Shown here piece after piece: positions 1 to 12,048 of a DNA stretch of 33,289 bases. Under the pieces are notes generated by a model. The model was not told the origin of the DNA. It made no database searches and saw only the letters and a program-made list of their open reading frames with translations. Position numbers and translations under genes: made by a program. The stretch is from Sorangium cellulosum. Lineage in GTDB: Bacteria; Myxococcota_A; Polyangia; Polyangiales; Polyangiaceae. The stretch covers positions 1 through 33,289 of the forward strand of contig NZ_JEMA01001063.1 in NCBI RefSeq assembly GCF_001589285.1. Direction: 5' to 3'. Within the stretch, counting starts at the first letter, position 1; every line of letters starts with the position of its first letter.

Positions 1-1335
1 CTCGACGCCGCCGGCGCGCTGCCGCCGGGCCACCCTGAGGTCGCGCAGGAGCTGCCGTCCGGCCATCCGCCGGTAGGCGGCTCTGCCGCGGGAGGGGCCG
101 CGTCGCGGCGCGCCGCGGAGGAGCTCACAGGCCTGTTCGACGCGCCCGAAGACGCGGTCCAGGACGACACGGGGCTCCCGCCCGGCGTCCTTGTGCTCGC
201 GGTGCAGGACGCGGACGGCAAGCCTGTCCCTCGCGTCCCGGTCGACATCGACGTCCTTCAGAGCTCGGTGACGAAGGGCGACTCACGCGAGCGCGTCACG
301 AGGGAGACGGACGACGCGGGCGTTGTCCGGCTCGAGAACCTCACGATCGGCGCCGGCACGAGCTACGGCATCTCGGTCGCGCGCGAGGGCGCCACGTTCT
401 CGCTGCCGCATTTCGGGCTCGGCGCCGAGGCCGGAAAGCGCGCCGTGCTCCACGTCTACGAGGCCACGCCGGACGTGAGCAACCTGCTCGTCGGGACGCA
501 GGGCATCATCTACCTCCAGCTACGGCAGGACTCGATCTCGGTCGAGCAGCTATTCCAGGTCTACAACCTCGGCCGCGTCGCCTGGCTGCCCAACGAGACG
601 TTCGCCCTGCCGCCCGACTACAAGGCGTTCAGCAAGACGGACACCATGGACGACATGCGCCTCGAGGAGGCCAAGGGCACCGGCGTGGCGCTGCGCGGCA
701 CGGTGAGCCCTGGCCGGCACGAAGGGCAGTTCCGCTGGCAGGTCCCGTTCAACCGGGAGGAGCGCCAGACGATCCGCATCGAGCTGCCGCCGCGCATGGC
801 CCAGCTCCGGATCATGGCCGAGGCGTCGAAGTCCATGACGCTGAACGTCGCTGGCTTCCCGGCGGCGCAGCGCACCCAGAACCGGGACGGCAAGAAGATC
901 CTGATCACCGAGAAGCAGAGCTCCCGCGTCGAAGGCGGGTTGAGGACCGTCGAGATCACGCTCGCCGGGCTGCCGACGCCGGGCTGGGGCCGGTGGATCG
1001 CGCTGTTCCTGGCCGGCGCCACCGTGATCGGCGGGGCCGCGGTGAACCTGGTCCGGCGGCGCGACGACGAACGCGGGGCCGACGACGAGGAGCGGCGGGA
1101 GCTGCTCGAGGCGCGGGACGCGCTGCTCGACGAGTTCGTCGAGCTCGAGCGCGCCCGGAAGCGGGGCGACGTCGGCCCGAAGACCTACGAGCGCGTCCGG
1201 GGGGCGCTCCTCGACGCGCTCGCGCGCATCGTCGCCATGATCGAGGCGAGGCCGGCGCGCGGGAAGGCCGCTGGCTCGCGCAAGGCAGCCGGCGCGCCGC
1301 TCAAGGCGAACGCCGACCCGCCGCCGCCCCCCTGA
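1..1335 (+). CDS. Membrane-anchored protein with carboxypeptidase-regulatory-like domain, 5' end missing
   Basis: The frame is open from the first base of the window, so the true start lies upstream; an internal GTG at 193 is probably not the start. The visible 444 residues contain a beta-rich segment beginning near VLVLAVQDADGKPVPRVPV, which resembles the Ig-like carboxypeptidase-regulatory fold. A longer region without recognisable motifs follows, then one transmembrane segment (WIALFLAGATVIGGAAVNLV) and a charged C-terminal helix rich in Glu, Arg and Leu that probably forms a cytoplasmic coiled coil. A Lys/Ala/Pro tail ends in five prolines. The topology suggests an exported domain held by one membrane helix. 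The next gene starts one base after the stop, so the two are probably co-translated. The family resemblance is weak and no function is claimed. Confidence 0.75.
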   Translation, partial: LDAAGALPPGHPEVAQELPSGHPPVGGSAAGGAASRRAAEELTGLFDAPEDAVQDDTGLPPGVLVLAVQDADGKPVPRVPVDIDVLQSSVTKGDSRERVTRETDDAGVVRLENLTIGAGTSYGISVAREGATFSLPHFGLGAEAGKRAVLHVYEATPDVSNLLVGTQGIIYLQLRQDSISVEQLFQVYNLGRVAWLPNETFALPPDYKAFSKTDTMDDMRLEEAKGTGVALRGTVSPGRHEGQFRWQVPFNREERQTIRIELPPRMAQLRIMAEASKSMTLNVAGFPAAQRTQNRDGKKILITEKQSSRVEGGLRTVEITLAGLPTPGWGRWIALFLAGATVIGGAAVNLVRRRDDERGADDEERRELLEARDALLDEFVELERARKRGDVGPKTYERVRGALLDALARIVAMIEARPARGKAAGSRKAAGAPLKANADPPPPP

Positions 1336-1336
1336 G

Positions 1337-2248
1337 GTGGGCTCAGCGCCGATCCTCGGATCGATGCCTGGCTGGAACGTCGCTCTCCCGGCGGCCGCAG
1401 CCCTCCTGATGATCGCCGGCGTCGCCGTGCTCGCCCTCCAGCGCGGCGGTCCGCCGGCGCGCTGCGCTCCGGGGATGGTCGCGCTCGGCCCGCGCTGTTG
1501 CGGCGACGGCCAGCGCCTCGAGGCCGGCCGCTGCGCCGGCGCGCCGAGCCGCTGCGGCGCCGGCCTCACGCTCACTCCCGGCGGGTGCGTCGCGCCGGGC
1601 GCGAGCGTGCGCATCGCCGCCGGGACGCTGCGCCTCGGGCCGAGCGACTGGGAGGCGCAGGGCATCGTCGACGCGCACGCGCGCACGCGCGAGGTGTTCG
1701 TCCCGGCGTTCTCGCTCGACGCGTTCGAGGTCACCGAGCAGCGTTACGCGACCTGCGTGGACGCCGGCGCGTGCGTCCCGCTGCCGCTGCGCGGCGAGCC
1801 GGGCCTGCCCGTGACCGGGATCATCGTGGAAGAAGCCGCCCGTTTCTGCGCCTTCGCGGGCGGGGCGCTCCCCTCGCGGGATCAGCTCTCCTTCGCCGCC
1901 GCGGGGCCCTCTGGCCGGCGGTACCCATGGGGAGACACAGGCGCGGTCTGCCGGCGCGTCGCCTTCGGCTTGCGGGCGGGCCCGTGCGGATGGAACGCGA
2001 CGGGCCCGGAGCTCGCCGGCGCGCGCCCCGACGGCGCCGCCGTCCACGCGGCCGGGCGCCTGTTCGACCTGGCGGGCAACGTCGCCGAGTGGGCGGCCCC
2101 CGACCGGCCAGGGTCGGAGATGTCGGGAACTCACGGCGGATCGTGGGCTGACGGCGCCGCGGCGGCGCTCCGCACCTGGAACCGTCGGCTTCTCCCTGTG
2201 TCGACCCGAGCGCCGGATATCGGCTTCCGGTGCGCCTACGACCGTTGA
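1337..2248 (+). CDS. FGE/SUMF1-like domain protein, probably non-catalytic, membrane anchored
   Basis: The C-terminal two thirds match the formylglycine-generating-enzyme (SUMF1) fold: FSLDAFEVTEQRYATCVDAG, then LPSRDQL, the YPWGD turn, LAGNVAEW, the GGSW strand and a final IGFRCAYDR. The N-terminus has a hydrophobic segment (ALPAAAALLMIAGVAVLAL) acting as signal anchor, followed by a cysteine-rich linker with CCGDG and several single cysteines. True FGEs carry a cysteine pair after the GGSW strand that oxidises sulfatase cysteines. Here that stretch reads RTWNRRLLPV without cysteine, so the domain is more likely a binding or scaffold module, as is common for this fold in myxobacteria. The GTG at 1337 lies one base after the previous stop; an in-frame ATG at 1364 would remove nine residues and is equally acceptable. 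The substrate or partner is unknown. Confidence 0.8.
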   Translation: MGSAPILGSMPGWNVALPAAAALLMIAGVAVLALQRGGPPARCAPGMVALGPRCCGDGQRLEAGRCAGAPSRCGAGLTLTPGGCVAPGASVRIAAGTLRLGPSDWEAQGIVDAHARTREVFVPAFSLDAFEVTEQRYATCVDAGACVPLPLRGEPGLPVTGIIVEEAARFCAFAGGALPSRDQLSFAAAGPSGRRYPWGDTGAVCRRVAFGLRAGPCGWNATGPELAGARPDGAAVHAAGRLFDLAGNVAEWAAPDRPGSEMSGTHGGSWADGAAAALRTWNRRLLPVSTRAPDIGFRCAYDR

Positions 2249-2347
2249 CCTGGCGGCGCGCGGCGGGGGAGGGGACCGGACCTGACCGCAAAACACTCCG
2301 GAAACGCGCTCCGTCTGCTCCGGATTGGGTTACAGTCGCCCTTCCCA

Positions 2348-3589
2348 ATGACTGTCGCGCTTCTCTCGATCGGGACCGAGCTCACCCGCGGCGAGATCAT
2401 CAACACCAACGCGACCTGGCTCGCTGCCGAGCTCACCGCAGCGGGCTTCACGGTCAGCGAGTCCGTCACGGTCGACGATGACGTCGACCGCATCGCCGCC
2501 GCGGTCCGCCAGCTCGCGAGCGCTCACCGGCTGGTGATCGCCACCGGCGGCCTTGGCCCCACGACGGATGACCTCACGGCGCTGGCCGCCGCGCGCGCCA
2601 TGGGCACCGACCTCGTGCGGGACGAGAGCACGCTCCTCGCCGTCCGCCGCCGCGTCGAGAGCCGCGGCAAGACGATGAACGCGGGCCACGAGAAGCAGGC
2701 CGAGGTCCCGGCCGGGTCGGAGATCCTTCCGAACTCGTCCGGCACCGCGCCCGGCTTCGGCGTTCAGCTCGGCGAGTCCACGGTCTTCTTCCTCCCGGGC
2801 GTCCCGCGGGAGATGAAGAGCATGTTCGCGGATCAGGTCCTGCCGCGCGTGCGGCCGGCCGCGCCGAACAACACCTTCCAGGTGCGTCTCCGCACCTACG
2901 GTCTCCCCGAGTCTGCGCTGGGCGAGCTCCTGAAGGACGTCGAGGGCGCCTATCCCGGCATCACGCTCGGGTACCGCGTGCACTACCCCGAGGTCGACGT
3001 GAAGGTCCACGCCCGCGCCGCCACGCAGTCGATGGCGCACGAGCTGGCCTTGAGGGCGACGGCCGACGTCCGCGAGCGGCTCGGCACGGCCGTGTACGGG
3101 GAAGGGGGCGACGCCTTCCCCGAGATGGTCGGGCGCTCCGTGCGCGCTCGTGGCTGGCGGCTCGCCGTATCCGAGTCGTGCACGGGGGGGTTGATCTCTC
3201 ACCTGCTCACCAGCTACCCGGCGAGCGACTACCTGGTCGGCGCCGCGGTCACCTACGCGAACAGCGCCAAGACCCGGCTCCTCGGCGTCGCCGAGGACAC
3301 CCTGCGCGGCCACGGCGCGGTGTCCGCCGAGGTCGCCGCCGAGATGGCTCAAGGGGTCCGCCGCCTCTGCGAGGTCGACGTCGCCATCTCCGTCACGGGG
3401 ATCGCCGGCCCGACGGGCGGCACGGCGGCCAAGCCGGTCGGCCTTTGCTACTGGGCCGTCTCGCATCCCGGCGGCCTCGTCGTGCGCGATCGCATCTTCT
3501 CGGGGGATCGCGAGGAGGTCCAGCTCGGCGCTGCCTACGCCGTCCTGGACCTCCTCCGCCGCATCGCCGGCAACCTCCCCGAGCGCTGA
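2348..3589 (+). CDS. cinA: CinA-family protein (MoCF-like domain plus nicotinamide-nucleotide amidase)
   Basis: The 413-residue protein begins [20 protein letters not shown], the typical CinA start, which fixes the ATG. Residues 1-170 are the molybdopterin-binding-like domain, with [11 protein letters not shown] and [11 protein letters not shown]. Residues about 255-405 are the PncC amidase domain with the [14 protein letters not shown] active-site segment and [18 protein letters not shown]. PncC domains deamidate nicotinamide mononucleotide to nicotinate mononucleotide in pyridine-nucleotide salvage. The N-terminal domain of some CinA proteins hydrolyses ADP-ribose, so one protein can serve both NAD repair and recycling. 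Length is normal for full-length CinA. The gene stands alone after a 99-base gap and ends 22 bases from the convergent clpB stop. The competence link in the name comes from Gram-positive bacteria and nothing here supports it. Confidence 0.95.
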   Translation: MTVALLSIGTELTRGEIINTNATWLAAELTAAGFTVSESVTVDDDVDRIAAAVRQLASAHRLVIATGGLGPTTDDLTALAAARAMGTDLVRDESTLLAVRRRVESRGKTMNAGHEKQAEVPAGSEILPNSSGTAPGFGVQLGESTVFFLPGVPREMKSMFADQVLPRVRPAAPNNTFQVRLRTYGLPESALGELLKDVEGAYPGITLGYRVHYPEVDVKVHARAATQSMAHELALRATADVRERLGTAVYGEGGDAFPEMVGRSVRARGWRLAVSESCTGGLISHLLTSYPASDYLVGAAVTYANSAKTRLLGVAEDTLRGHGAVSAEVAAEMAQGVRRLCEVDVAISVTGIAGPTGGTAAKPVGLCYWAVSHPGGLVVRDRIFSGDREEVQLGAAYAVLDLLRRIAGNLPER

Positions 3590-3611
3590 CCCGGGCGCGG
3601 GCTCACCCGCG

Positions 3612-6221
3612 TCAGTTCGGCGCTGAGCGCGAGAACGTCAGCCCCTCTCCCCCGCGGTCGATCCGCACCGTGTCTCCCTGCTTGAACTCGCCGCCGAGGA
3701 TCCGCTTCGCGAGCTCGTCCTCGATGCTCCGCTGGATGGCGCGCTTCAGCGGCCTGGCGCCGTACTGCAGATCCCACCCCTGCTCGATGAGGTAGCCCTT
3801 CGCCTCGGGCGAGATGGTGAACAGCAGCCCGCGCCGATCCAGGCGCTTTCGCAGGAGATCGAGCTGGATATCGACGATCTTCTCCATCTGCTCGCGCCCG
3901 AGCCGCCGGAACACGATGAGATCGTCGAGCCGATTCAAGAACTCCGGTCGGAAGTGCTTCCGCACCTCGTCGACGACGGCCCTCCTCACGAGCTCGGCCT
4001 TCTCTTCCGCCGGCAGGTTGGCGCGCTCCTCGATCGCCGCCGCCGCCGGCGTCCCGAGGTTCGATGTCAGGATGATGATCGTGTTCTTGAAATCGACCGT
4101 GTGCCCCTGCCCGTCGGTCAGGCGTCCATCGTCGAGCACCTGGAGCAGCGTATTCCAGATGTCCGGGTGGGCCTTCTCGATCTCATCGAACAGCACCACG
4201 CTGTACGGCCGCCGCCGCACCGGCTCCGTGAGCTGGCCGCCCTCCTCGTAGCCGACGTACCCGGGCGGCGCGCCGATCAGGCGGGCCACCGCGTGGCGCT
4301 CCCCGTACTCGCTCATATCGAGCCGCACCATGGCCCGCTCGTCGTCGAAGAGGATCTCGGCCAGCGCGCGCGCGAGCTCGGTCTTGCCGACGCCGGTCGG
4401 CCCGAGGAACAGGAACGATCCGATCGGCCGCCGCTCGTCGCCGAGGCCTGCGCGCGAGCGCCGGATGGCGTTCGACACCGCGCGGAGCGCGTCCTCCTGC
4501 CCGACGACGCGCCGTCGCAGCTCCTCCTCGAGGCGCAGGAGCTTCTGCATCTCGCTCTCGAGCATCTTGGACACGGGGATCCCGGTCCACTTCGACACGA
4601 CCGCCGCGATGTCCTCGTCGGTGACCTCCTCCTTCAGATAGCTCTGCTTCGTCTGCACCTGCGCGAGGGTGGCGTGGATCGACTCGAGCTTCTTCTCGAT
4701 CTCCGGGATCCTGCCGTAATGGATCTCCGCCGCGCGCCCGAGATCGCCGGCGCGCTTCAGGCGCTCTTCCTCGAGCTTGAGCTCCTCGATCTGCGGCTTG
4801 AGCTGCCGCAGCTCCGAGATGAGCTCCTTCTCGCGCATCCACTGCGCCCGCATCGCGTCGCGCTGCCCCTGCAGCTCGGCGATCTCGCGCCGCACCTCGT
4901 CGAGGCGCGCCTTGCTCGCCTTGTCGCTCTCGCGCTTGAGCGCCTGCTCCTCCATCTGCAGTTTGAGCAGGTCGCGCTCGACCTGGTCGATCGGCGTGGG
5001 CAGGCTGTCGATCTCCATGCGGATCTTCGACGCCGCCTCGTCGACGAGATCGATCGCCTTGTCGGGCAGGAACCGCTCGGTGATGTACCGGTTCGACAGC
5101 ACCGCTGACGCCACGAGCGCCGCGTCCTGGATGCGGATCCCGTGGTGGACCTCGTACTTCTCCTTGAGGCCCCGGAGGATGGCGATGGTGTCGTCGACGC
5201 TCGGCTGCGACACGAGCACCTGCTGGAACCGCCGCTCCAGCGCCGCGTCCTTCTCGATCCGCTTGCGGTACTCGTCGAGCGTGGTCGCGCCGATGCACCG
5301 CAGCTCGCCGCGCGCCAGCGCCGGCTTCAGCATGTTGGCCGCGTCCATCGCGCCCTCGGCCGCGCCCGCGCCCACGAGGGTGTGGAGCTCGTCGATGAAC
5401 AGGATGATGCGCCCGTTCGAGCCCTCGATCTCCTTGAGCACGGCCTTGAGCCGGTCCTCGAACTCGCCGCGGAACTTCGAGCCTGCGACCATGGCGGCGA
5501 GATCGAGCGCCGCGATCGTCTTGTCCTTGAGCGACTCGGGCACATCGCCCGCGACGATCCGGTGGGCGATGCCCTCGACGATGGCTGTCTTGCCGACGCC
5601 GGGCTCACCGATGAGCACCGGGTTGTTCTTGGTGCGGCGCGAGAGCACCTGGATCACGCGCCGGATCTCCTCGTCTCGGCCGATCACCGGATCGATCTTG
5701 CCCTGTCGAGCGAGCTTCGTGAGATCGCGCGTGTACTTCTCGAGCGCCTGGAACTTCCCCTCCGGGTCCCGATCGGTCACGCGCTGGTTCCCGCGCACGG
5801 CCGCGAGCGAGGCGAGGAGCTTGTCGTACGAGAGCCCCGCTCGCTCGAAGATCGACTGGATCTCCTTGTCTACCTTCGTCGCGGCGAGCAGGACGTGCTC
5901 TGTCGAGATGTAGTCGTCCTTGAGCGACTTCGCCTCGTCTTCGGCCTTTTGCAGGACCGCGAGCGAGCGCCGCGACAGGTTCGGCTCGGCGCCGCCGCTC
6001 ACGCGAGGATAGGTGTCGATCTTCGCCTCGAGGAGGCGCACCAACCCTGCCGGATCGGCGCCCGTCTTCTGCACCAGGGGAGCGCCGACGCCGCCGTCCT
6101 GGCCGACGATCGCCCGCACGAGGTGCTCGGGATAGAGTTCGGGGTTGCCCCGGCGGCTGCCGAAGTCGACAGCCTCTCGCAGGGCCTCTTGGGCCTTCGT
6201 CGTCATTCGCTCGATTCTCAT
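3612..6221 (-). CDS. clpB: ATP-dependent disaggregase ClpB (HSP104 family)
   Basis: The 869-residue product has full ClpB architecture: N-terminal Clp repeat domain ([18 protein letters not shown]), first AAA+ module with Walker A GEPGVGKT near residue 205 and Walker [11 protein letters not shown], the long coiled-coil M domain rich in Glu/Arg/Leu (about residues 410-530), and second AAA+ module with Walker A GPTGVGKT near residue 607 and Walker [13 protein letters not shown]. The GYVGYEEGG pore loop is present. ClpB is a cytoplasmic hexamer that works with DnaK to pull proteins out of aggregates. The M domain separates it from ClpA and ClpC, and there is no ClpP-binding tripeptide that I can see. 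The ATG at 6221 gives the usual ClpB N-terminus. A sigma-54-type promoter candidate lies just upstream, so regulation may differ from the sigma-32 control known in enterobacteria. Confidence 0.97.
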   Translation of the reverse strand: MRIERMTTKAQEALREAVDFGSRRGNPELYPEHLVRAIVGQDGGVGAPLVQKTGADPAGLVRLLEAKIDTYPRVSGGAEPNLSRRSLAVLQKAEDEAKSLKDDYISTEHVLLAATKVDKEIQSIFERAGLSYDKLLASLAAVRGNQRVTDRDPEGKFQALEKYTRDLTKLARQGKIDPVIGRDEEIRRVIQVLSRRTKNNPVLIGEPGVGKTAIVEGIAHRIVAGDVPESLKDKTIAALDLAAMVAGSKFRGEFEDRLKAVLKEIEGSNGRIILFIDELHTLVGAGAAEGAMDAANMLKPALARGELRCIGATTLDEYRKRIEKDAALERRFQQVLVSQPSVDDTIAILRGLKEKYEVHHGIRIQDAALVASAVLSNRYITERFLPDKAIDLVDEAASKIRMEIDSLPTPIDQVERDLLKLQMEEQALKRESDKASKARLDEVRREIAELQGQRDAMRAQWMREKELISELRQLKPQIEELKLEEERLKRAGDLGRAAEIHYGRIPEIEKKLESIHATLAQVQTKQSYLKEEVTDEDIAAVVSKWTGIPVSKMLESEMQKLLRLEEELRRRVVGQEDALRAVSNAIRRSRAGLGDERRPIGSFLFLGPTGVGKTELARALAEILFDDERAMVRLDMSEYGERHAVARLIGAPPGYVGYEEGGQLTEPVRRRPYSVVLFDEIEKAHPDIWNTLLQVLDDGRLTDGQGHTVDFKNTIIILTSNLGTPAAAAIEERANLPAEEKAELVRRAVVDEVRKHFRPEFLNRLDDLIVFRRLGREQMEKIVDIQLDLLRKRLDRRGLLFTISPEAKGYLIEQGWDLQYGARPLKRAIQRSIEDELAKRILGGEFKQGDTVRIDRGGEGLTFSRSAPN

Positions 6222-6269
6222 GGCACCCCGAAGCTAAGGCGCGTGCCCGCGCCAGCAAGGGCCCGACCA

Positions 6270-6286
6270 AGCAAGCGACTTGCCAG
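6270..6286 (-). promoter_or_regulatory. Sigma-54-type -24/-12 promoter candidate for clpB
   Basis: On the minus strand the site reads CTGGCAAGTCGCTTGCT. The sigma-54 consensus is YTGGCACGRNNNTTGCW, so TGGC and TTGC are both exact with the required 7-base spacing, and only two inner positions differ. It would start transcription near 6258, giving a leader of about 38 bases before the clpB ATG. Myxobacteria use many sigma-54 promoters with NtrC-type activators. No enhancer site was identified, and one such match could arise by chance. Confidence 0.5.
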
Positions 6287-6432
6287 AGATGCCAAACGAG
6301 CTCGACGGCTGATCGATGCAGCCTCGACGCCGCGTCAACCCCCCACCGCGCCTCGCGCGCCCGAGGGTCCGGCGGACCGACCCGCGAGCGCGGCGCGCCA
6401 TGCACCGCGGCGCTGCGCGCCGCGAGCGCAGA

Positions 6433-9348
<2,916 letters not shown>

Positions 9349-10497
9349 CTAGCTGAGCGCGCCGCCCTCGACGTGGAAATCACGGCGCTCCGAGGAAAGT
9401 ACGCCCGGCGTGACGATGAGGTCGCGCCGCGTGGTCGTCAGAAACACCTGGCCGCGCGCCATCCCGAGGAACAGGAACAGCGCGGCCGTGCGATCGGGGT
9501 CGAGCTCGCTCGATACATCGTCGAGCAGCAGAATCGGCTCTACGCCCCGGACGGACGCGATCGCGGCGGTCTCGGCGGCCTTGAGGGACAGCGTGAGGGC
9601 CCTGTGCTGTCCCTGGGAGGCGACAACGCGGGCAGGGTGCCCGTCGAGCTCGAGCAGCAGGTCGTCGCGGTGCGGACCGAACCCGGCGGTCGGCCGGTGG
9701 GCGTCGCGGCGCCGCTGCTCGCGCAGCGCCTCGCGCGCCTGCTCGGCGTCCCCGGAGCCGCCCGGCGCGTACCGCGCGGCCAGCCTCAGGTTCGGCGCCG
9801 CGATGCGCGCGAAGGCGTGCGTGAGCTCCGGCGCGAGCGCCTGGACGGCGGCCTCGCGGGCGCGGGTGAGCGCCGCCCCGTGGACGGCGCAGAGCTCCTC
9901 GAAGGCGTCGAGCTCCGAGCTCGCCTGCGCCGCCGCGCCGACGCCGCGGTGGAGCAGCTCGTGCCGCGCGCGGAGCGCCTGCGCGTAGCGGGCCCGGTGG
10001 TCGGCGCTCTGCGGGTCCATGAACAGCGCCAGCCGATCGAGCAGCGTGCGCCGCGCGCTCGCGGGCCCTGTCGACAGCGCGAGCTCCTCCGCGTGGAAGG
10101 CGACGACCGGCGATCGCGTCGCGAAGCTCGCGAGGCTCGGCGGCCGGTTCCCGTCGATCTTCACGACGCACCGCTTGTTCTCCACGGCGGCGGTCTGCTC
10201 GCGCGCGAGCGGCATCAGCGCGTCCCGGCGCTCGACGAACCGCGCCCGCGCGCTCGCGACCGAGGCGCCGTGGCGCACGAGCTCCGCGGCCCGGTGCGTG
10301 CGAAAGCTCCTGGAGGTGGCGGCGAAGTAGATCGCCTCGAGCAGGCTCGTCTTGCCCTGCCCGTTGTTGCCGGCGATCACGTTGAGGCGCGGCGCCGGCT
10401 CGACGTCCACGCGCCCGAGGTTGCGGAACTCGCGGATGTGGAGCCGCTCGAGGAGCAGGCTCGGGGTACGTCCCAGGAGCTCGTCGGGCGCGCTCAA
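9349..10497 (-). CDS. recF: DNA replication and repair protein RecF
   Basis: The 382-residue product is a RecF-type SMC-like ATPase: LHIREFRNLGRVDVEP at the N-terminus, Walker A AGNNGQGKTSLLEAIY, a Q-loop and coiled region, signature ASQGQHRALTLSLKAAE and Walker B PILLLDDVSSELD. RecF binds gapped DNA and helps RecO/RecR load RecA. No ATG or GTG fits the N-terminus in this frame. The best start is a TTG at 10497 that overlaps the dnaN TGA (TTGA), giving MSAPDELLGRTPSLLLERL, so translation is probably coupled to dnaN. Reading further upstream runs through dnaN in another frame and is not real. Order and strand match the conserved dnaN-recF-gyrB group. Confidence 0.92.
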   Translation of the reverse strand: MSAPDELLGRTPSLLLERLHIREFRNLGRVDVEPAPRLNVIAGNNGQGKTSLLEAIYFAATSRSFRTHRAAELVRHGASVASARARFVERRDALMPLAREQTAAVENKRCVVKIDGNRPPSLASFATRSPVVAFHAEELALSTGPASARRTLLDRLALFMDPQSADHRARYAQALRARHELLHRGVGAAAQASSELDAFEELCAVHGAALTRAREAAVQALAPELTHAFARIAAPNLRLAARYAPGGSGDAEQAREALREQRRRDAHRPTAGFGPHRDDLLLELDGHPARVVASQGQHRALTLSLKAAETAAIASVRGVEPILLLDDVSSELDPDRTAALFLFLGMARGQVFLTTTRRDLIVTPGVLSSERRDFHVEGGALS

Positions 10498-11624
10498 ATC
10501 CGCATCGGCATGACGACGGCGACGTAGCTCTGCTGGTTCGACTCGCTGCCGGGACGGAGCACGGCAGGATCGAGCTCGCCGGAGATGCCGAGGATGATCT
10601 CCTCGTCGTCGATGGCCGCGAGCACGTCGAGGAAGTACTTGGCGTTGAAGCCGATCGTGACCTCGGGCCCGCTGTAGTCGACCGACAGCTCGTCGAAGCC
10701 CGCGCCGGTGTCCGGGCTCTCGCTGGTGATGCGGAGCGTCCCCGGCGCGATCGACAGCTTCACGCCGCCGGTGCGGTCGTTCGCGGCGAGCGCGATGGCC
10801 TTGAGCGCCTCGGCGAACTGGACGCGCGGCGCGCGGACGGAGCGCTCGGTGACGGACGGGATGACCTGCTGGTAGGGCGGGAACTGCGCGTCGACGAGCT
10901 TCACCGAGAACTGCATCCCGGCGATGCTGAAGAAGGCGTTCGGCCCGCTCTGGGTGATGGCGACCATCGGCGTCTCCTTCTCGGCGCGCGCCTCCTCGGC
11001 GAGCCGGCGGAGCTCCGTGATCGCCTTGAGCGGGATGAGCATCGTCGCGGTGGCGGAGCTGCCGGAGACGGTCGCCTCCATCTTGGACAGGCGGTGGCCG
11101 TCGGTGGTCACCATCCGGACGCGATCGCCGGCCCACTCGAACAGGGCGCTGTTGACGTGGGCGCGCGTCTCGTCGGTGGAGATCGAGAAATGCGTCCGTG
11201 AGATCAGGAGCGCGAGCTGCTCGACGGGCAGCTCCAGCGAGGGCGCGTCGTGGGCCGGGACGGGGAGCTGCGGGAACTCCGAGCCGGGGAGCCCGGGGAG
11301 CGTGTAGCGCCGGGGCGATCCGACCGCCTTGAGCGACGTGTGAGCGCCCTCGGTGGTGGTGATCTGGATGGGGCCGTCGGGCATCGCTTTCACGCGCTCG
11401 AGCAGGTCCCTGGCCGGGATCGCGACAGAGCCGCCGGTCTTGATGTCCGCCTGCGTCTGGCCAGTGACCCCGAGGTACAGGTCGGTCGCGGCGACGCGGA
11501 CGGCGTTGCCGTCCGCGGCGAGCAGGACGTTGGCGAGCGCAGGCATGGCGCTCTTCTTGTCCGCCACGCCTTGGCAGCGCGCGACGAGGCGAAGCAGATC
11601 TTTCTTGGGGATCACAAGGTCCAT
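10494..11624 (-). CDS. dnaN: DNA polymerase III beta subunit (sliding clamp)
   Basis: The 376-residue protein has the three repeated clamp folds. The N-terminus is MDLVIPKKDLLRLVARCQGV, followed by LANVLLAADGNAVRVAATDLYLG, VRMVTTDGHRLSKME in the middle domain, and the C-terminal YVAVVMPMRI, equivalent to the classic MPMR(L/I) end. The clamp encircles DNA as a dimer and tethers polymerase III and other repair proteins. The ATG at 11624 is preceded by CGGAG at a good distance. Its stop overlaps the recF start. Upstream lies a gene-free, relatively AT-rich stretch; in many bacteria dnaA precedes dnaN, but here no dnaA is seen on either strand. Confidence 0.96.
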   Translation of the reverse strand: MDLVIPKKDLLRLVARCQGVADKKSAMPALANVLLAADGNAVRVAATDLYLGVTGQTQADIKTGGSVAIPARDLLERVKAMPDGPIQITTTEGAHTSLKAVGSPRRYTLPGLPGSEFPQLPVPAHDAPSLELPVEQLALLISRTHFSISTDETRAHVNSALFEWAGDRVRMVTTDGHRLSKMEATVSGSSATATMLIPLKAITELRRLAEEARAEKETPMVAITQSGPNAFFSIAGMQFSVKLVDAQFPPYQQVIPSVTERSVRAPRVQFAEALKAIALAANDRTGGVKLSIAPGTLRITSESPDTGAGFDELSVDYSGPEVTIGFNAKYFLDVLAAIDDEEIILGISGELDPAVLRPGSESNQQSYVAVVMPMRI

Positions 11625-12048
11625 GGCCGACTCCGGAGCGCACCCTTTAGCAGGGTTATCGTCCGGGCGTGGGTCGGAAATGAGCGCTCCGATAACCTTG
11701 CGCGACGCCTCTTCTTTCCATGAAATAGATAGATAAAGACAACGTCTTCGTCGTAGGCGCTGTGGAGGGCGGGGATAACTCGGAATGATTAATAATTTCG
11801 ATGGGTTAGAAGCGAACGCCCTGGGGTAAATGGACCGTCCTCAGGGGTAGGAGGAAAGGGGACAGCCGGAGGGCGGCTCGTCTCCCCCGCTTTGTCCCCA
11901 GGGTTGTCGAAGGGGTTATCCCCAAGATCCCCCTCGACGAATGAGGGAATGTAGAGCGAGCACAGCGATCGCGCCCTCGACCTCGTGCGCTGCGCGGTTC
12001 CGACCGGCACCTGGATGGAGTAGTGCAGAATGTACGGACTTGAGTTCG
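11625..12048. other. Candidate replication origin (oriC) region between dnaN and kinase gene
   Basis: The 424 bases carry no gene. Two AT-rich patches stand out from the very GC-rich surroundings: 11711-11742, and 11784-11798 (AATGATTAATAATTT, 14 of 15 A/T). Nonamers close to the DnaA box TTATCCACA occur as TTATCCCCA at 11916-11924, TTGTCCCCA at 11892-11900 and TTATCCCCG on the minus strand at 11770-11778. Looser TTATCG-type copies lie near 11656 (+) and 11688 (-). All share C for A at position 7. The position beside dnaN-recF-gyrB and 4 kb from two parS sites fits an origin. The promoter of dnaN must also lie here, so part of the AT-richness may simply be promoter sequence. No perfect DnaA box was found, which limits confidence. 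Confidence 0.4.
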
